Assembly (NCBI GenBank): GCA_028248455.1
Contig: JAOKHV010000009.1
Coordinates: forward strand, 1-64,000
Length of the DNA stretch: 64,000 nucleotides
Origin: Ascidiaceihabitans sp.
GTDB lineage: Bacteria; Pseudomonadota; Alphaproteobacteria; Rhodobacterales; Rhodobacteraceae
Direction: 5' to 3'
Positions within the stretch are counted from its first letter, which is position 1, and every line of letters begins with the position of its first letter. Shown here in pieces: positions 7,890-19,056 of the stretch. The notes under the pieces are model-generated. The model saw only the letters and a list, made by a program, of their open reading frames with translations, had not been told where the DNA came from and did not search any database. A program made the translations under genes and the position numbers.

Positions 7890-9178
7890 ACAAAGACGTC
7901 CTGCACCTCTTGCTTACCTACACCAAACACGCGTTTGTAGCGTTCGATTTCGGCCTTTGGCCCCATCGCTTTGTTCGGGTTGTCTGACAGCTTTACCGTG
8001 GGTGATCCATTGGCTTCAACAGCCTTACAGACCAATGAAAACGGTGCCAGTGCATCGTTTGGAACCAGTTCGCGAAAGTCGTTGGTTAGCAAGGTGCCCC
8101 AACCAAATGAGATGTTGGTTTTGTCATGGAATAGGCCATGCAGTTCTTTGATCTTTTTGACGTCTAAGCCGTCGCTAAAAATGACACGTTTTTTCTGTGG
8201 ATCTTCGCCGCGTGAAACCCACCAATCGATCGCGATTTGTGCCGTAGTTATAGGGTCGCCGCTGTCAATGCGAATGCCAGTCCAACCGGCCAACCAATCA
8301 GGTGCTTTATCAAGGAAACCTTGGGTTCCGTAGGTATCTGGAAGGATGATGCGAAGGTTGCCTTCGTGCTCATCGCGCCAGTCTTTGAGGACGTTATAGG
8401 GGGACCGAGCGAGTGCTGCGTCATCTTCGGTTAGAGCTGCGTAAACCATAGGTAATTCGTGAGCGTTAGTGCCGATGGCTTCCATCTCGCGGGTCATTGC
8501 GATTTTACAATTTGAGGTGCCAGAAAACGAACTGCCCAACCCTTCACGCATCGCTTGTGCACACCAGTCTTGCCATAGGTAGGAATGACGGCGGCGTGTT
8601 CCAAAATCAGCGACCGAGAGGTCCTTTATATCGCGCAGAACCTCGATCTTTTCCCAAACGCGTGTCATGGCACGGGCGTATAGAATTTGCAGTTCGAACT
8701 TGTCCATTTTGTCCAAAACCGCACGGCTGCGCAGCTCCATCAAAATCGCTAAAGCAGGGATTTCCCAAAGCATTACTTCATGCCATTTCCCCTCAAACGT
8801 CAGCTCATATTGATCGCCCACGCGCTCAAGGTGATAGGGGGGCAAACGTAGTCCTTCGAACCATTCCATAAAGTCAGGTCGGAACATCTGGCGTTTGCCA
8901 TAGAACGTGTTCCCGCGCAGCCATGTGCTTTCTCCACGGCTAAGCGAAAGGGAGCGCACGTGATCCAACTGCTCCCGCAATTCGGCTTCATCAATCAGGT
9001 CGGCCAATGGAATTTTTGTAGACCGGTTGATAAGGCTAAATTTGACGTGGGTTTCCGGCTTGTTGTGAAAAATGCTTTGGCACATCAAAAGCTTATAAAA
9101 GTCGGTATCGATCAGGGATCGCACAATTGGATCAATCTTCCATTTGTGGTTCCAAACGCGTGTTGCAATATCGACCAT
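7886..9178 (-). CDS. pncB: nicotinate phosphoribosyltransferase
   Basis: 430-residue enzyme that joins nicotinate to PRPP to give nicotinate mononucleotide in the Preiss-Handler NAD salvage route. Recognisable regions are the N-terminal SLIDTDFYKLLMCQSIF (residues about 21-37), FGTRRRHSYLWQDWC mid-protein, and GIRIDSGDPI plus VIFSDGLDVKKI in the phosphate-binding half. The length matches the bacterial enzyme. It lies downstream of pncA on the same strand with a gap of 61 bases, forming a nicotinamide-to-NaMN salvage operon. Its stop overlaps the convergent transporter stop by 4 bases. Confidence 0.95.
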   Translation of the reverse strand: MVDIATRVWNHKWKIDPIVRSLIDTDFYKLLMCQSIFHNKPETHVKFSLINRSTKIPLADLIDEAELREQLDHVRSLSLSRGESTWLRGNTFYGKRQMFRPDFMEWFEGLRLPPYHLERVGDQYELTFEGKWHEVMLWEIPALAILMELRSRAVLDKMDKFELQILYARAMTRVWEKIEVLRDIKDLSVADFGTRRRHSYLWQDWCAQAMREGLGSSFSGTSNCKIAMTREMEAIGTNAHELPMVYAALTEDDAALARSPYNVLKDWRDEHEGNLRIILPDTYGTQGFLDKAPDWLAGWTGIRIDSGDPITTAQIAIDWWVSRGEDPQKKRVIFSDGLDVKKIKELHGLFHDKTNISFGWGTLLTNDFRELVPNDALAPFSLVCKAVEANGSPTVKLSDNPNKAMGPKAEIERYKRVFGVGKQEVQDVFV

Positions 9179-9239
9179 TTTTTCGGCTCCGGATGCGTGT
9201 TTAGGCGCTTAAAGCAAACGCACATGTGACTTGCAAGGA

Positions 9240-9836
9240 TCAGGCGAGTGTGACGCCCGCTGCCTTCATGCTCGCAATCGCAGCATCCAACGATCCATCC
9301 ATATTGATAGCGCGGCAAAGATCCATGTTTACGGTGACATGAAACCCTAACTTGGCGGCGTCCACGGCTGAGAAATTGACGCAGAAATCTGTGGCCAATC
9401 CAACCATGACAAGTTTAGAAATTTCGCGGGTGCGCAAATAACCCTCAAGTCCTGTTGGGGTCTTTTTGTCATTCTCAAAAAACGCCGAATAGCTATCGAT
9501 TGAATGGTTATACCCTTTGCGAATGATCATATCCGCGCGGTCTTGATTCAGATCGGCATGAAATAGGGCACCGTCAGTTCCCTGTACACAGTGATCTGGC
9601 CAAAGAACCTGGTCACCATAAGGCATCTTTGTTAGCTTATACGGCTCTTCGTCTGCGTGTGAGGATGCGAAGGACGAATGGCCCGCAGGGTGCCAATCTT
9701 GGGTTAATACAACAGCGTCTGCCCCCGGCATCAAAGCGTTGATGCCAGACACAACTTCATGCCCCCCAGAAACAGCCAACGCACCATTTAGGCAAAAGTC
9801 ATTTTGCACATCAATTACGATCAAGGCATGAGACAT
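9240..9836 (-). CDS. pncA: nicotinamidase
   Basis: 198-residue isochorismatase-fold hydrolase that deamidates nicotinamide to nicotinate. The catalytic Asp is in ALIVIDVQNDFC (Asp9), the metal ligands are in the DWHPAGHSSF segment (about residues 47-57), the catalytic Lys is in the MIIRKGYN segment, and the nucleophilic Cys lies in VGLATDFCVNFSA (about residue 152). All expected residues are present. It is the first gene of the pncA-pncB pair, so the product is passed directly to the next enzyme of NAD salvage. The ATG at 9836 is the only good start. Confidence 0.95.
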   Translation of the reverse strand: MSHALIVIDVQNDFCLNGALAVSGGHEVVSGINALMPGADAVVLTQDWHPAGHSSFASSHADEEPYKLTKMPYGDQVLWPDHCVQGTDGALFHADLNQDRADMIIRKGYNHSIDSYSAFFENDKKTPTGLEGYLRTREISKLVMVGLATDFCVNFSAVDAAKLGFHVTVNMDLCRAINMDGSLDAAIASMKAAGVTLA

Positions 9837-9939
9837 TTGGCATCCTTCAATGGTATTTGTAGCGGGCGTATGATCGCCCTAAGCGGGCGTTAATGCAAAC
9901 CCCTTGTCCAAAGCGCCACTTAGGCGTATCTGAGCGCGC

Positions 9940-10851
9940 ATGATTACAATTGCTGCATTATACCATTTTACCCGTTTCGAAGATGCTGACGCATTGCGTC
10001 CAGCCGTGCGCGCCTTGTGCAATGAGCAAGACGTGAAGGGCACGATCCTGTTCGCCAATGAAGGGGTCAACGGAACTATTGCCGGTCCACGCGTAGGAAT
10101 CGACGCCGTTCTGGCGCACCTGCGCAGTCTTCCGGGTTGTGCTGCTTTGGAGTGGAAAGAAAGCTTTAGCGAAAAGCAGATTTTTGGCAAAATCAAAGTA
10201 CGCCTTAAGCGTGAAATTGTGACGATGGGCCAGCCCGATGTTGATCCGCTTTCTGCTGTGGGCAACTATGTGCAAGCCAAAGATTGGAATGATCTGATCG
10301 CGCAAGACGACGTTGTCGTGATCGATACGCGCAATGACTACGAAGTGGCAATTGGCACCTTTGACGGTGCTATTGATCCGGAGACGTCCACTTTTGGTCA
10401 GTTTCCCGCGTGGTGGGAAGCCAACAAAGAACGCTTTCATAACAAGAAAATCGCAATGTTCTGTACGGGCGGTATTCGCTGTGAGAAATCGACTAATTAT
10501 CTGTTGGGGCAGGGCGTTGAGGATGTGTACCACCTTAAGGGTGGGATCCTGAAATACCTTGAAGAAGTGCCAGAAGGGAAAAGCACATGGCAAGGCGATT
10601 GCTTTGTTTTCGATAACCGTGTCAGCGTTGGTCACGGTCTAAAAATTGGTGAGCATTCATTGTGCCACGCCTGCCGCCGTCCGTTGTTTCCAGAAGACAT
10701 GATGCGTGCTGAATTTACTGTTGGCGTTAGCTGTCATCAATGTGTTGATGAGACGTCCGATTCAGACAAAGAGCGGTTTCGCGAGCGTCAAAAGCAGATC
10801 GAATTGTCACGTAAACGTGGCGAAGATCACATGAAGGCAAATAGTCCTTAA
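9940..10851 (+). CDS. trhO: tRNA uridine(34) hydroxylase (rhodanese-like)
   Basis: 303-residue protein of the UPF0176/YceA family, now known as TrhO, which hydroxylates U34 of tRNAs on the way to 5-carboxymethoxyuridine or 5-methoxyuridine. An N-terminal ferredoxin-like domain (residues 1-95, with GTILFANEGVNGTIAG) is followed by a rhodanese domain (about 120-220) with the active-site loop FCTGGIRCEKS containing the essential Cys. A C-terminal CHACRRPL...CHQC cluster resembles a zinc-binding tail seen in family members. The length is typical. It is divergent from pncA, with a shared promoter gap of about 100 bases. Confidence 0.92.
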   Translation: MITIAALYHFTRFEDADALRPAVRALCNEQDVKGTILFANEGVNGTIAGPRVGIDAVLAHLRSLPGCAALEWKESFSEKQIFGKIKVRLKREIVTMGQPDVDPLSAVGNYVQAKDWNDLIAQDDVVVIDTRNDYEVAIGTFDGAIDPETSTFGQFPAWWEANKERFHNKKIAMFCTGGIRCEKSTNYLLGQGVEDVYHLKGGILKYLEEVPEGKSTWQGDCFVFDNRVSVGHGLKIGEHSLCHACRRPLFPEDMMRAEFTVGVSCHQCVDETSDSDKERFRERQKQIELSRKRGEDHMKANSP

Positions 10852-10905
10852 ACCAGTTTTGGAATTGGGAACAAATACCGACAGACAATTTTAATTGTTA
10901 AGAAC

Positions 10906-11256
10906 TGCGTAACAGCTGCCGGCTAATTCTAACCTTGGGTGAAGATGTTAGGCTGTCACGGGTTGCTGTTTCACAAGGTAATCTAGTCTTTCGCATCCAA
11001 GTGGCACCACTTGCTGTATAACTGAATCCATTTGCAGAAAGAGAAACGGTTGTTGTCCCTCGATCCGATGTTGCGATCGAAGAGGAACCTGGAATTGGTC
11101 TTGCTGAAGTACCCGATGGGACGTCGTTGTCAGAAGTGATCGCCGGCTTGAATGCTGTAGGCGTTGCGCCCCGCGATATGATCGACATTTTGAAAAGCTC
11201 AAAGCTCAAAGCTCAAAGCAGCAGGCGCACTTCATGCGGAGTTTATTATCAACTAG
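10906..11256 (+). pseudogene. flgI: flgI relic (C-terminal part of flagellar P-ring protein)
   Basis: Between trhO and the gyrB end the plus strand reads as the FlgI C-terminus. From 10929 one frame gives EDVRLSRVAVSQGNLVFRI up to a stop at 11019-11021. The same frame continues NPFAERETVVVPRSDVA and then PDGTSLSEVIAGLNAVGVAPRDMIDIL. At 11194-11219 three tandem copies of AAAGCTC plus a partial copy shift the frame, after which another frame reads KAAGALHAEFIIN and stops at 11254-11256. One internal stop, a frameshift and loss of the N-terminal two-thirds make this non-functional. The 5' limit is approximate. Intact FlgI is about 370 residues. Confidence 0.85.
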
Positions 11257-11260
11257 TTGT

Positions 11261-11298
11261 AGTTGGCGCTGAAAATTTGAATCAGCGCCAACTGATTT

Positions 11299-11300
<2 letters not shown>
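11261..11300 (+). terminator. hairpin between flgI relic and gyrB
   Basis: A perfect 10-bp stem AGTTGGCGCT (11261-11270) / AGCGCCAACT (11284-11293) with a 13-base loop. The T run (11296-11300) is on the plus side, so it fits best as the old flgI terminator. It also sits immediately after the gyrB stop on the other strand. Confidence 0.75.
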
Positions 11301-13728
<2,428 letters not shown>

Positions 13729-13794
13729 TTATTATTTGGTAACAGTCTATGGTTTTTTAAGAGGATTGTCACGCGTTAGGCACAACATTTTGTG

Positions 13795-14415
13795 TCAGAG
13801 GACGGCAATGACCAGCCCAACAAGAATGAGCAATACGCCCGATCCTATATTAAACTTTTTTAGAAGTGTGGAGGAGGATAAAAGGCCACGAATTTGCCCA
13901 ACACATCCTGCCAAAACAATGTTCCCTACAAATGGAACAGCTACGGATATTGAGAGGATTACGAAGATGTCGATCGCAGTGACTGTACGTAAGTCGAAGA
14001 ACCCGGGCAATACACCCATGTAAAATAGGACGGCTTTAGGGTTGCCAAGAATTGCGGCAATTCCTGCCAGAAAACCAGCCCACATTCCTGGACGCGTTAA
14101 TCTGCTGTCGTTTGAAATGGCACGACCTGCGTGTCGGATAAGCGCCCAACCCATAGTAATGAAAACCCCACAAGCAATCCACCTAAGAACAATCATGAAA
14201 GTATCAAAGACCGACAAAATCCATGAAATCCCAAGAATGGCGATCAGTGGCCAAACAATATCCCCAACCGCAACACCTAGAGCCAAGGGCCACGCAGCGT
14301 GAAAGCCGCCTGAAAGCCCACGTGCAGTTAATGCGACCAACACAGGCCCGGGGGTCAAAAAGAGGATGAGCAGTGCGCCTGTGTAAAGCAGTAGGTCGTT
14401 TGGATCTAGTGTCAT
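13795..14415 (-). CDS. LysE family amino-acid exporter
   Basis: 206-residue membrane protein with about six hydrophobic helices. The N-terminal LLILFLTPGPVLVALTARG segment (residues about 15-35) is the LysE/RhtB signature with its TPGP motif, and GNPKAVLFYMGVLPGF (about 125-140) is the second conserved block. Such proteins export amino acids or related metabolites; the substrate is not predictable here. The start codon overlaps the recF stop by one base (TAATG), so translation is coupled. Its insertion between recF and gyrB is a departure from the bare dnaN-recF-gyrB order. Confidence 0.88.
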   Translation of the reverse strand: MTLDPNDLLLYTGALLILFLTPGPVLVALTARGLSGGFHAAWPLALGVAVGDIVWPLIAILGISWILSVFDTFMIVLRWIACGVFITMGWALIRHAGRAISNDSRLTRPGMWAGFLAGIAAILGNPKAVLFYMGVLPGFFDLRTVTAIDIFVILSISVAVPFVGNIVLAGCVGQIRGLLSSSTLLKKFNIGSGVLLILVGLVIAVL

Positions 14416-15515
14416 TACATGGCCCTAACTATGGATGTGCCTGCGTCTTCGGTGACTTCAAGGTATTGGGCGCGATCACCTAAGCTGTCAAACAGCTCTG
14501 TACCTGTACCGGTCATCCATGCTTGAGCCCCTAAAGCTGAAATTTCGTCGTACAAGGCAGCGCGGCGGTCCGCGTCTAAGTGGGCTGCGACTTCATCAAG
14601 TAACAAAAGCGGTGGCGCACCGAAATCTTGTGCCAAGGCGCGGGCATTGGCGAGGATCAGTGAGACCAGAAGCGCTTTTTGTTCTCCGGTTGAGCAGTCG
14701 CGTGCAGGTACTTCTTTAGCTTTGAAAGTGCCGATCAAGTCCGCGCGATGTGGACCAACCAATGTGCGACCAGCTGCCAAATCGCGCGGGCGATTTTCGG
14801 CTAACCCAGTACAGAGGTCATCTACTGACGTGGGTAAAGGACCGTCGGCATAAGTCAGTTCAAGGGAGGCATTTGGGAAAGCAGTGACAGCATCTGTTTG
14901 GGCTGTTTCGATTTGCGTTAATGCTGACAATCGGTTGTTGTGGATCGCAACGCCCGTCTCAGCCATGGTTGCCTCAAGTGCAGTGTACCAATGGGGATCT
15001 CGTACCATATCTTTCAGCAGACGATTGCGTTCGCGCATTGCCTTTTCGTAGGTCAGGGATAGTTCTGCATGGCGCGGTTCAAAACTAAGGGTCATGCGGT
15101 CCAGAAAACGCCTGCGACCCTCTGCGCCCTCGATCCATAGGCGGTCCATGGAGGGGATCAGCCATAGGACACGCGCAACGCGGCCTAACCCAGTTTGAGG
15201 GGCTGTCTTTTCGTCTATACGTAGTTGTCGGGCTGCACCCGCTTCAGACCAAATATCGATCTCGTGTGTTTGTGTTGGCGCATGCAGCAACCCGCTGATT
15301 TTCCAGCCCAACGCTTCGGGTCGTCTTGCCATATCCCCGGCACTGGCCCGACGAAAGCCACGGCCCGGGGAGAACAGCGAAACTGCTTCTAGTATATTGG
15401 TTTTGCCAGCACCATTTGGACCGAACAACGCAACAGGGCGTTGATCGACAGAAATACGAGCAATTTTGTGAGATCGGAAATGCGAAACTATCAGTGAGGA
15501 AAGGTACAACGACAT
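14415..15515 (-). CDS. recF: DNA replication/repair protein RecF
   Basis: 366-residue SMC-like ATPase that helps RecOR load RecA at gaps. The Walker A motif FGPNGAGKTNILEAV is at about residues 31-45, the ABC signature region is in CSTGEQKALLVSLILANA (about 275-292), and the Walker B motif is in PPLLLLDEVAAHLDADRR (about 300-317). The length matches the family. It lies 48 bases downstream of dnaN on the same strand and overlaps lysE by one base, the conventional replication-block order. Confidence 0.96.
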   Translation of the reverse strand: MSLYLSSLIVSHFRSHKIARISVDQRPVALFGPNGAGKTNILEAVSLFSPGRGFRRASAGDMARRPEALGWKISGLLHAPTQTHEIDIWSEAGAARQLRIDEKTAPQTGLGRVARVLWLIPSMDRLWIEGAEGRRRFLDRMTLSFEPRHAELSLTYEKAMRERNRLLKDMVRDPHWYTALEATMAETGVAIHNNRLSALTQIETAQTDAVTAFPNASLELTYADGPLPTSVDDLCTGLAENRPRDLAAGRTLVGPHRADLIGTFKAKEVPARDCSTGEQKALLVSLILANARALAQDFGAPPLLLLDEVAAHLDADRRAALYDEISALGAQAWMTGTGTELFDSLGDRAQYLEVTEDAGTSIVRAM

Positions 15516-15563
15516 GTCCGCGACCTTTCTTGTTCCAAAAGCACTACTGCCGGTTTTTTAGAC

Positions 15564-16682
15564 TTAGACACGCATCGGCATGACGACATAAACTGCGGAA
15601 AGGTCATTGCCTTCACGCATCAATGTCGGGTCGCCTGATGAATTAAACATGAAGACAGCATTTTCGCGATCAACTTGGTTTGCAATCTCAAGCAAATACT
15701 TGGCGTTAAATCCAATTTCCAAGGGCTCATCGCTATAAGCAACAGCGAGTTCTTCTTCAGCAGCACCACTGTCCGGTGCGTTGACGGAAAGGATCAAACG
15801 ATCTTCTTCCAGCTGTAATTTAACAGCGCGTGAGCGTTCCGATGAAACAGTCGCAACGCGATCAACGGCTTTTGCAAAATCAGCAGCGTCTACTTCCAAC
15901 TTACGTGTATTCCCCTGTGGGATGACGCGTGTGTAGTCAGGGAATGTGCCGTCGATGACTTTAGATGTCAGTGTGATGTTTGGCGTTGCAAAGCGAACCT
16001 TTGTCTCTGAAACAGAAACGGCAATCATCATATCGTCATCGTCAAGAAGCTTGCGCATTTCACCAACTGTTTTGCGCGGAACGATGACGCCTGGCATATC
16101 TGAAGCGCCTTCAGGCAGATCCGCATCGATACGGGCAAGACGGTGTCCATCTGTTGCAACACAGCGAAGTACTCTTCCGCCATCTGATTCAGAAATGTGC
16201 ATATAAACACCATTCAAATAGTAGCGGGTTTCTTCCGTTGAGATTGCAAATTTTGATTTATCAAACAAGCGGCGCAGAACAGGTGCGGGTACGCTAAAGT
16301 TTGATGCGTATTCCGAAGAGGCCATGACTGGAAAATCGTCGCGTGGCAAAGTCGCCAGTGAGAAGTTTGAGCGGCCCGCCTCAACGGTCAAACGACCGGC
16401 TGCGCTGTCGGCTGTCAGAGTGACCAATGCGCCGTCTGGCAGTTTGCGAACAATTTCGTGCAGTGTCGTTGCGGACACGGTCGTTGCGCCTGCGCGCTCA
16501 ACTTGCGCCGGTGCTTTGTCGACAGCTTCGATATCAAGGTCGGTTGCACGGAAGGATACATCTGATCCTTCGGCTTCAATTAAGACGTTCGCAAGAATTG
16601 GAATGGTGTTGCGGCGTTCAACAACCGACTGCGCTTGAGCCACTGCTTTTAGCAGATCACTGCGTTCGATACTGATTTTCAT
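15564..16682 (-). CDS. dnaN: DNA polymerase III beta sliding clamp
   Basis: 372-residue sliding clamp that holds polymerases and repair enzymes on DNA. Three clamp domains are recognisable: residues 1-125 (MKISIERSDLLKAVAQAQSV at the start), 126-250 and 251-372 ending YVVMPMRV, the conserved C-terminus containing the VMPM partner-binding residues. The length is normal. It sits 132 bases downstream of dnaA in the same orientation. The dnaA-dnaN gap contains a perfect inverted repeat noted separately, so dnaN may have its own promoter or control site. Confidence 0.98.
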   Translation of the reverse strand: MKISIERSDLLKAVAQAQSVVERRNTIPILANVLIEAEGSDVSFRATDLDIEAVDKAPAQVERAGATTVSATTLHEIVRKLPDGALVTLTADSAAGRLTVEAGRSNFSLATLPRDDFPVMASSEYASNFSVPAPVLRRLFDKSKFAISTEETRYYLNGVYMHISESDGGRVLRCVATDGHRLARIDADLPEGASDMPGVIVPRKTVGEMRKLLDDDDMMIAVSVSETKVRFATPNITLTSKVIDGTFPDYTRVIPQGNTRKLEVDAADFAKAVDRVATVSSERSRAVKLQLEEDRLILSVNAPDSGAAEEELAVAYSDEPLEIGFNAKYLLEIANQVDRENAVFMFNSSGDPTLMREGNDLSAVYVVMPMRV

Positions 16683-16705
16683 GTGGCTTCTCCAATCCCG
16701 GCTGT

Positions 16706-16731
16706 CGGGACAGTCAAAGTACTCTGTCCCG
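16706..16731 (-). promoter_or_regulatory. inverted repeat in the dnaA-dnaN gap
   Basis: Perfect 8-bp inverted repeat CGGGACAG (16706-16713) / CTGTCCCG (16724-16731) spaced by 10 bases, 24 bases before the dnaN start. The half-site CTGTCCC occurs again twice upstream of dnaA (18465-18471 and 18496-18502). This suggests a shared operator, though a simple RNA hairpin is equally possible. Confidence 0.4.
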
Positions 16732-16814
16732 TCACATTCTCAAGCGTTTAATTGGTTTTGAGGCGGATTAGCTGGGTCGTCAAGTGAAGCTGCCACATTA
16801 GTGTGATTTTTAGG

Positions 16815-18170
16815 TCAGGCTTCGAGTGAACGCCGCAGTAATTCCAGGTCTTCAGCCATCTGCCCATCTTGAACTTTTAGCTCTTCAATGCGGCGAACAC
16901 CGTGCATGACTGTTGTGTGATCACGGCCGCCAAAACGGCGCCCAATTTCTGGCAACGAGCGGCTGGTCATCTTCTTGCAAAGATACATTGCCACCTGACG
17001 TGGGCGTGCATAGCTGCGCAAGCGTTTAGGGCCAATCATATCGCTGAGACGAATATTGAAGTGATCGGACACTTTGCGCTGAATTTCTTCAACTGTGATT
17101 TTACGCTCAGACGCGCGCAGAACATCAGCCAAGCAATCTTGGGTCAGCTCCATGTTGATTTCGCGGCCAACAAGAGAGGCAAATGCAAATAGACGGGTCA
17201 ACGCGCCCTCAAGAACACGAACGTTTGTCGAAATGCGGTGCGCAAGAAATTCGAGCACGCCATTTTCAACCTTTAGGCCCGGATAGTTGGCCTGTTGCAT
17301 TTCTACTTTGCTTTGCAGGATGCCAAGGCGCAGTTCGTAATCCGTTGGGTGTAGGTCCACGACCAAACCACATTGCAAACGTGACTTAACACGATCTTCA
17401 AGATCCTTGATCTCGCCCGGTGCGCGGTCAGCAGAAATGATGATCTGTTTGTTTTGATCAACAAGCGCGTTGAACGTGTGGAAAAATTCTTCTTGCGTGC
17501 TGTCTTTGCCTGCGATGAATTGAACGTCATCTACCATCAAAACATCAACAGAGCGGAAGATTTCTTTGAAATCCATCATCTTGCGATCGCGCAATGCTTG
17601 TACAAAACGGTACATAAATTGTTCGGCTGACAGGTACAAAACGTTCAGATCAGGACAGCTGGTTTGCAGTTCCCAAGCGATAGCATGCATCAAGTGCGTT
17701 TTGCCTAATCCAACGCCACCATAAAGGAACAGTGGGTTAAACGTGACGGGACCACCTTCGGCAACGCGTCTTGCAGCAGCGTGTGCCAATTCGTTTGGTT
17801 TGCCAACAACAAAGTTGTCGAAGGTGAAGCGTTTATCAATCGGTGCTGTGTTCAACGTGGGGCGCGGGGCTGCAACCTTTGTAACTCGTGCTGTTGCTGT
17901 GGGAGCCTGTGGGCGTGATGTTGAAGTGTGCGTTGGAACGGCAAAGCTTAAACGGCAAACTGATGGATCAACTGTACGTAACTCGTGGAGGATCGCGTCA
18001 GCGAAATTTTGGCTTACATAGTTTCCAAGAAAATTCGTTGGGACGTGGAAGGTTGCGATACCATCTTGCAAGTCACGAAACTTAAGTGGTTCGATCCATG
18101 TCTTGAAATTATTCTGGCCGATTGTTTTGAGCAACTGTTGGTTCAGTTGTTTCCATTCTTGTTGTGTCAT
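16815..18170 (-). CDS. dnaA: chromosomal replication initiator DnaA
   Basis: 451-residue AAA+ initiator that binds DnaA boxes and opens the origin. Domain I starts MTQQEWKQLNQQLL. The Walker A motif lies in FLYGGVGLGKTHLMHAI at about residue 150 and the Walker B motif in VLMVDDVQFIAGK at about 215. The domain IV DNA-binding helix-turn-helix includes the signature GGRDHTTVMHGVRRIEEL near the C-terminus. An ATG six codons upstream (18188) is also possible but has no ribosome site and adds residues unlike relatives, so 18170 is preferred. It heads the leftward replication block. Confidence 0.97.
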   Translation of the reverse strand: MTQQEWKQLNQQLLKTIGQNNFKTWIEPLKFRDLQDGIATFHVPTNFLGNYVSQNFADAILHELRTVDPSVCRLSFAVPTHTSTSRPQAPTATARVTKVAAPRPTLNTAPIDKRFTFDNFVVGKPNELAHAAARRVAEGGPVTFNPLFLYGGVGLGKTHLMHAIAWELQTSCPDLNVLYLSAEQFMYRFVQALRDRKMMDFKEIFRSVDVLMVDDVQFIAGKDSTQEEFFHTFNALVDQNKQIIISADRAPGEIKDLEDRVKSRLQCGLVVDLHPTDYELRLGILQSKVEMQQANYPGLKVENGVLEFLAHRISTNVRVLEGALTRLFAFASLVGREINMELTQDCLADVLRASERKITVEEIQRKVSDHFNIRLSDMIGPKRLRSYARPRQVAMYLCKKMTSRSLPEIGRRFGGRDHTTVMHGVRRIEELKVQDGQMAEDLELLRRSLEA

Positions 18171-18188
18171 ATGCCGTGCACCGTCCAT

Positions 18189-18632
18189 TCATGTATTACG
18201 ACCAGATAAGCGTCTTGGCTCATTCAGCTTAACCACAATTCACTTACCACTAGACGAAAAATTTAGATCTGTTCCTAACCAGAAACAGGTCCTTTCGTTT
18301 GGATTCTGACAGATTTGGTATGGAATTAATCGAATCACAGCAGTGAATCTTGATCAAATATCATACCGTCCCGAACACCAATATGTCCGACAGGCTTACA
18401 TCGCGTTAGCGATACAAAGCAGATGTTGAAGAACCGCATTACGCTCTTCTTACCTTCAGCCCAACTGTCCCGTCCCAGAAACCGTTGGGTTTGAACTGTC
18501 CCCCAGTGGGCGAAGTGAATCGCTTGAGACAGTGGTAACAAGTTCGAGAGTGGTGCGGCAACAGAACTTCATTGTTGACTCAGTGATTCCACGAAAAGAA
18601 TCTGAGGGACCGTTTTTTTGTGTGCTGGAATC
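18189..18632. other. dnaA-rpsT intergenic region, candidate origin-proximal or regulatory DNA
   Basis: About 440 non-coding bases before dnaA. They hold eight GANTC sites (starting at 18302, 18332, 18345, 18517, 18577, 18585, 18598 and 18628), against roughly two expected by chance. There is one near-match to a DnaA box (TTAACCACA, 18229-18237, one mismatch to TTATCCACA) and two CTGTCCC half-sites. No array of perfect DnaA boxes is visible, so calling this oriC is not justified from sequence alone. Promoters of dnaA must lie here. Confidence 0.45.
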
Positions 18633-18665
18633 AAAAAAGGCACCGCAGTAAGCGGTGCCTTTTTC
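18633..18665 (-). terminator. terminator of rpsT (bidirectional)
   Basis: An 8-bp stem GGCACCGC (18639-18646) / GCGGTGCC (18652-18659) with a 5-base loop is flanked by A and T runs on the two sides. On the minus strand it follows the rpsT stop and ends in a run of T. Confidence 0.9.
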
Positions 18666-18683
18666 ATAATACTTTTGATCGGT

Positions 18684-18947
18684 TTAGGCGATTGCTTTAA
18701 CACGTGCAGACAGGCGCGAAATTTTGCGCGACACTGTGTTCTTGTGGAAAATACCTTTGGTCACACCACGCATCAGCTCAGGCTGTGCTGCACGAAGTGC
18801 TGCTGTTGATGCTTCTTTGTCACCAGATTCGATGGCTTCTTCGACAGCACGCAGGAATGTTTTGATGCGCGAGCGGCGCGCTTTGTTTACAGCTGCACGG
18901 CGTTCGTTTTGACGTGCGCGTTTCTTGGCTTGAGGCGTATTTGCCAT
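18684..18947 (-). CDS. rpsT: 30S ribosomal protein S20
   Basis: 87-residue basic primary 16S rRNA-binding protein. The opening [18 protein letters not shown] and the alanine/arginine-rich helical body ([20 protein letters not shown], then [14 protein letters not shown]) are diagnostic. The length is normal. In many alphaproteobacteria rpsT sits next to dnaA, as here. A clear terminator follows and a 109-base leader gap precedes it towards the enoyl-CoA hydratase gene. Confidence 0.97.
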   Translation of the reverse strand: MANTPQAKKRARQNERRAAVNKARRSRIKTFLRAVEEAIESGDKEASTAALRAAQPELMRGVTKGIFHKNTVSRKISRLSARVKAIA

Positions 18948-19056
18948 TTTATCTCGTCCCGTTTCATGTTCGGTGCGGTAGTTTTAAACAGCTAAAAGCT
19001 GCGGTGAAGTCGGGTGTGTAGGCGCGAAGGCCTTGTGAGTCAATGTATGAATGGCG

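Noticed and set aside
10898-11209. 103-residue minus-strand ORF after gyrB
   Set aside because: The opposite strand reads clearly as a FlgI C-terminus, so this is its shadow.
18189-18683. Definite oriC call next to dnaA
   Set aside because: Only one imperfect DnaA box was found and no AT-rich unwinding element could be argued; kept as candidate regulatory DNA.
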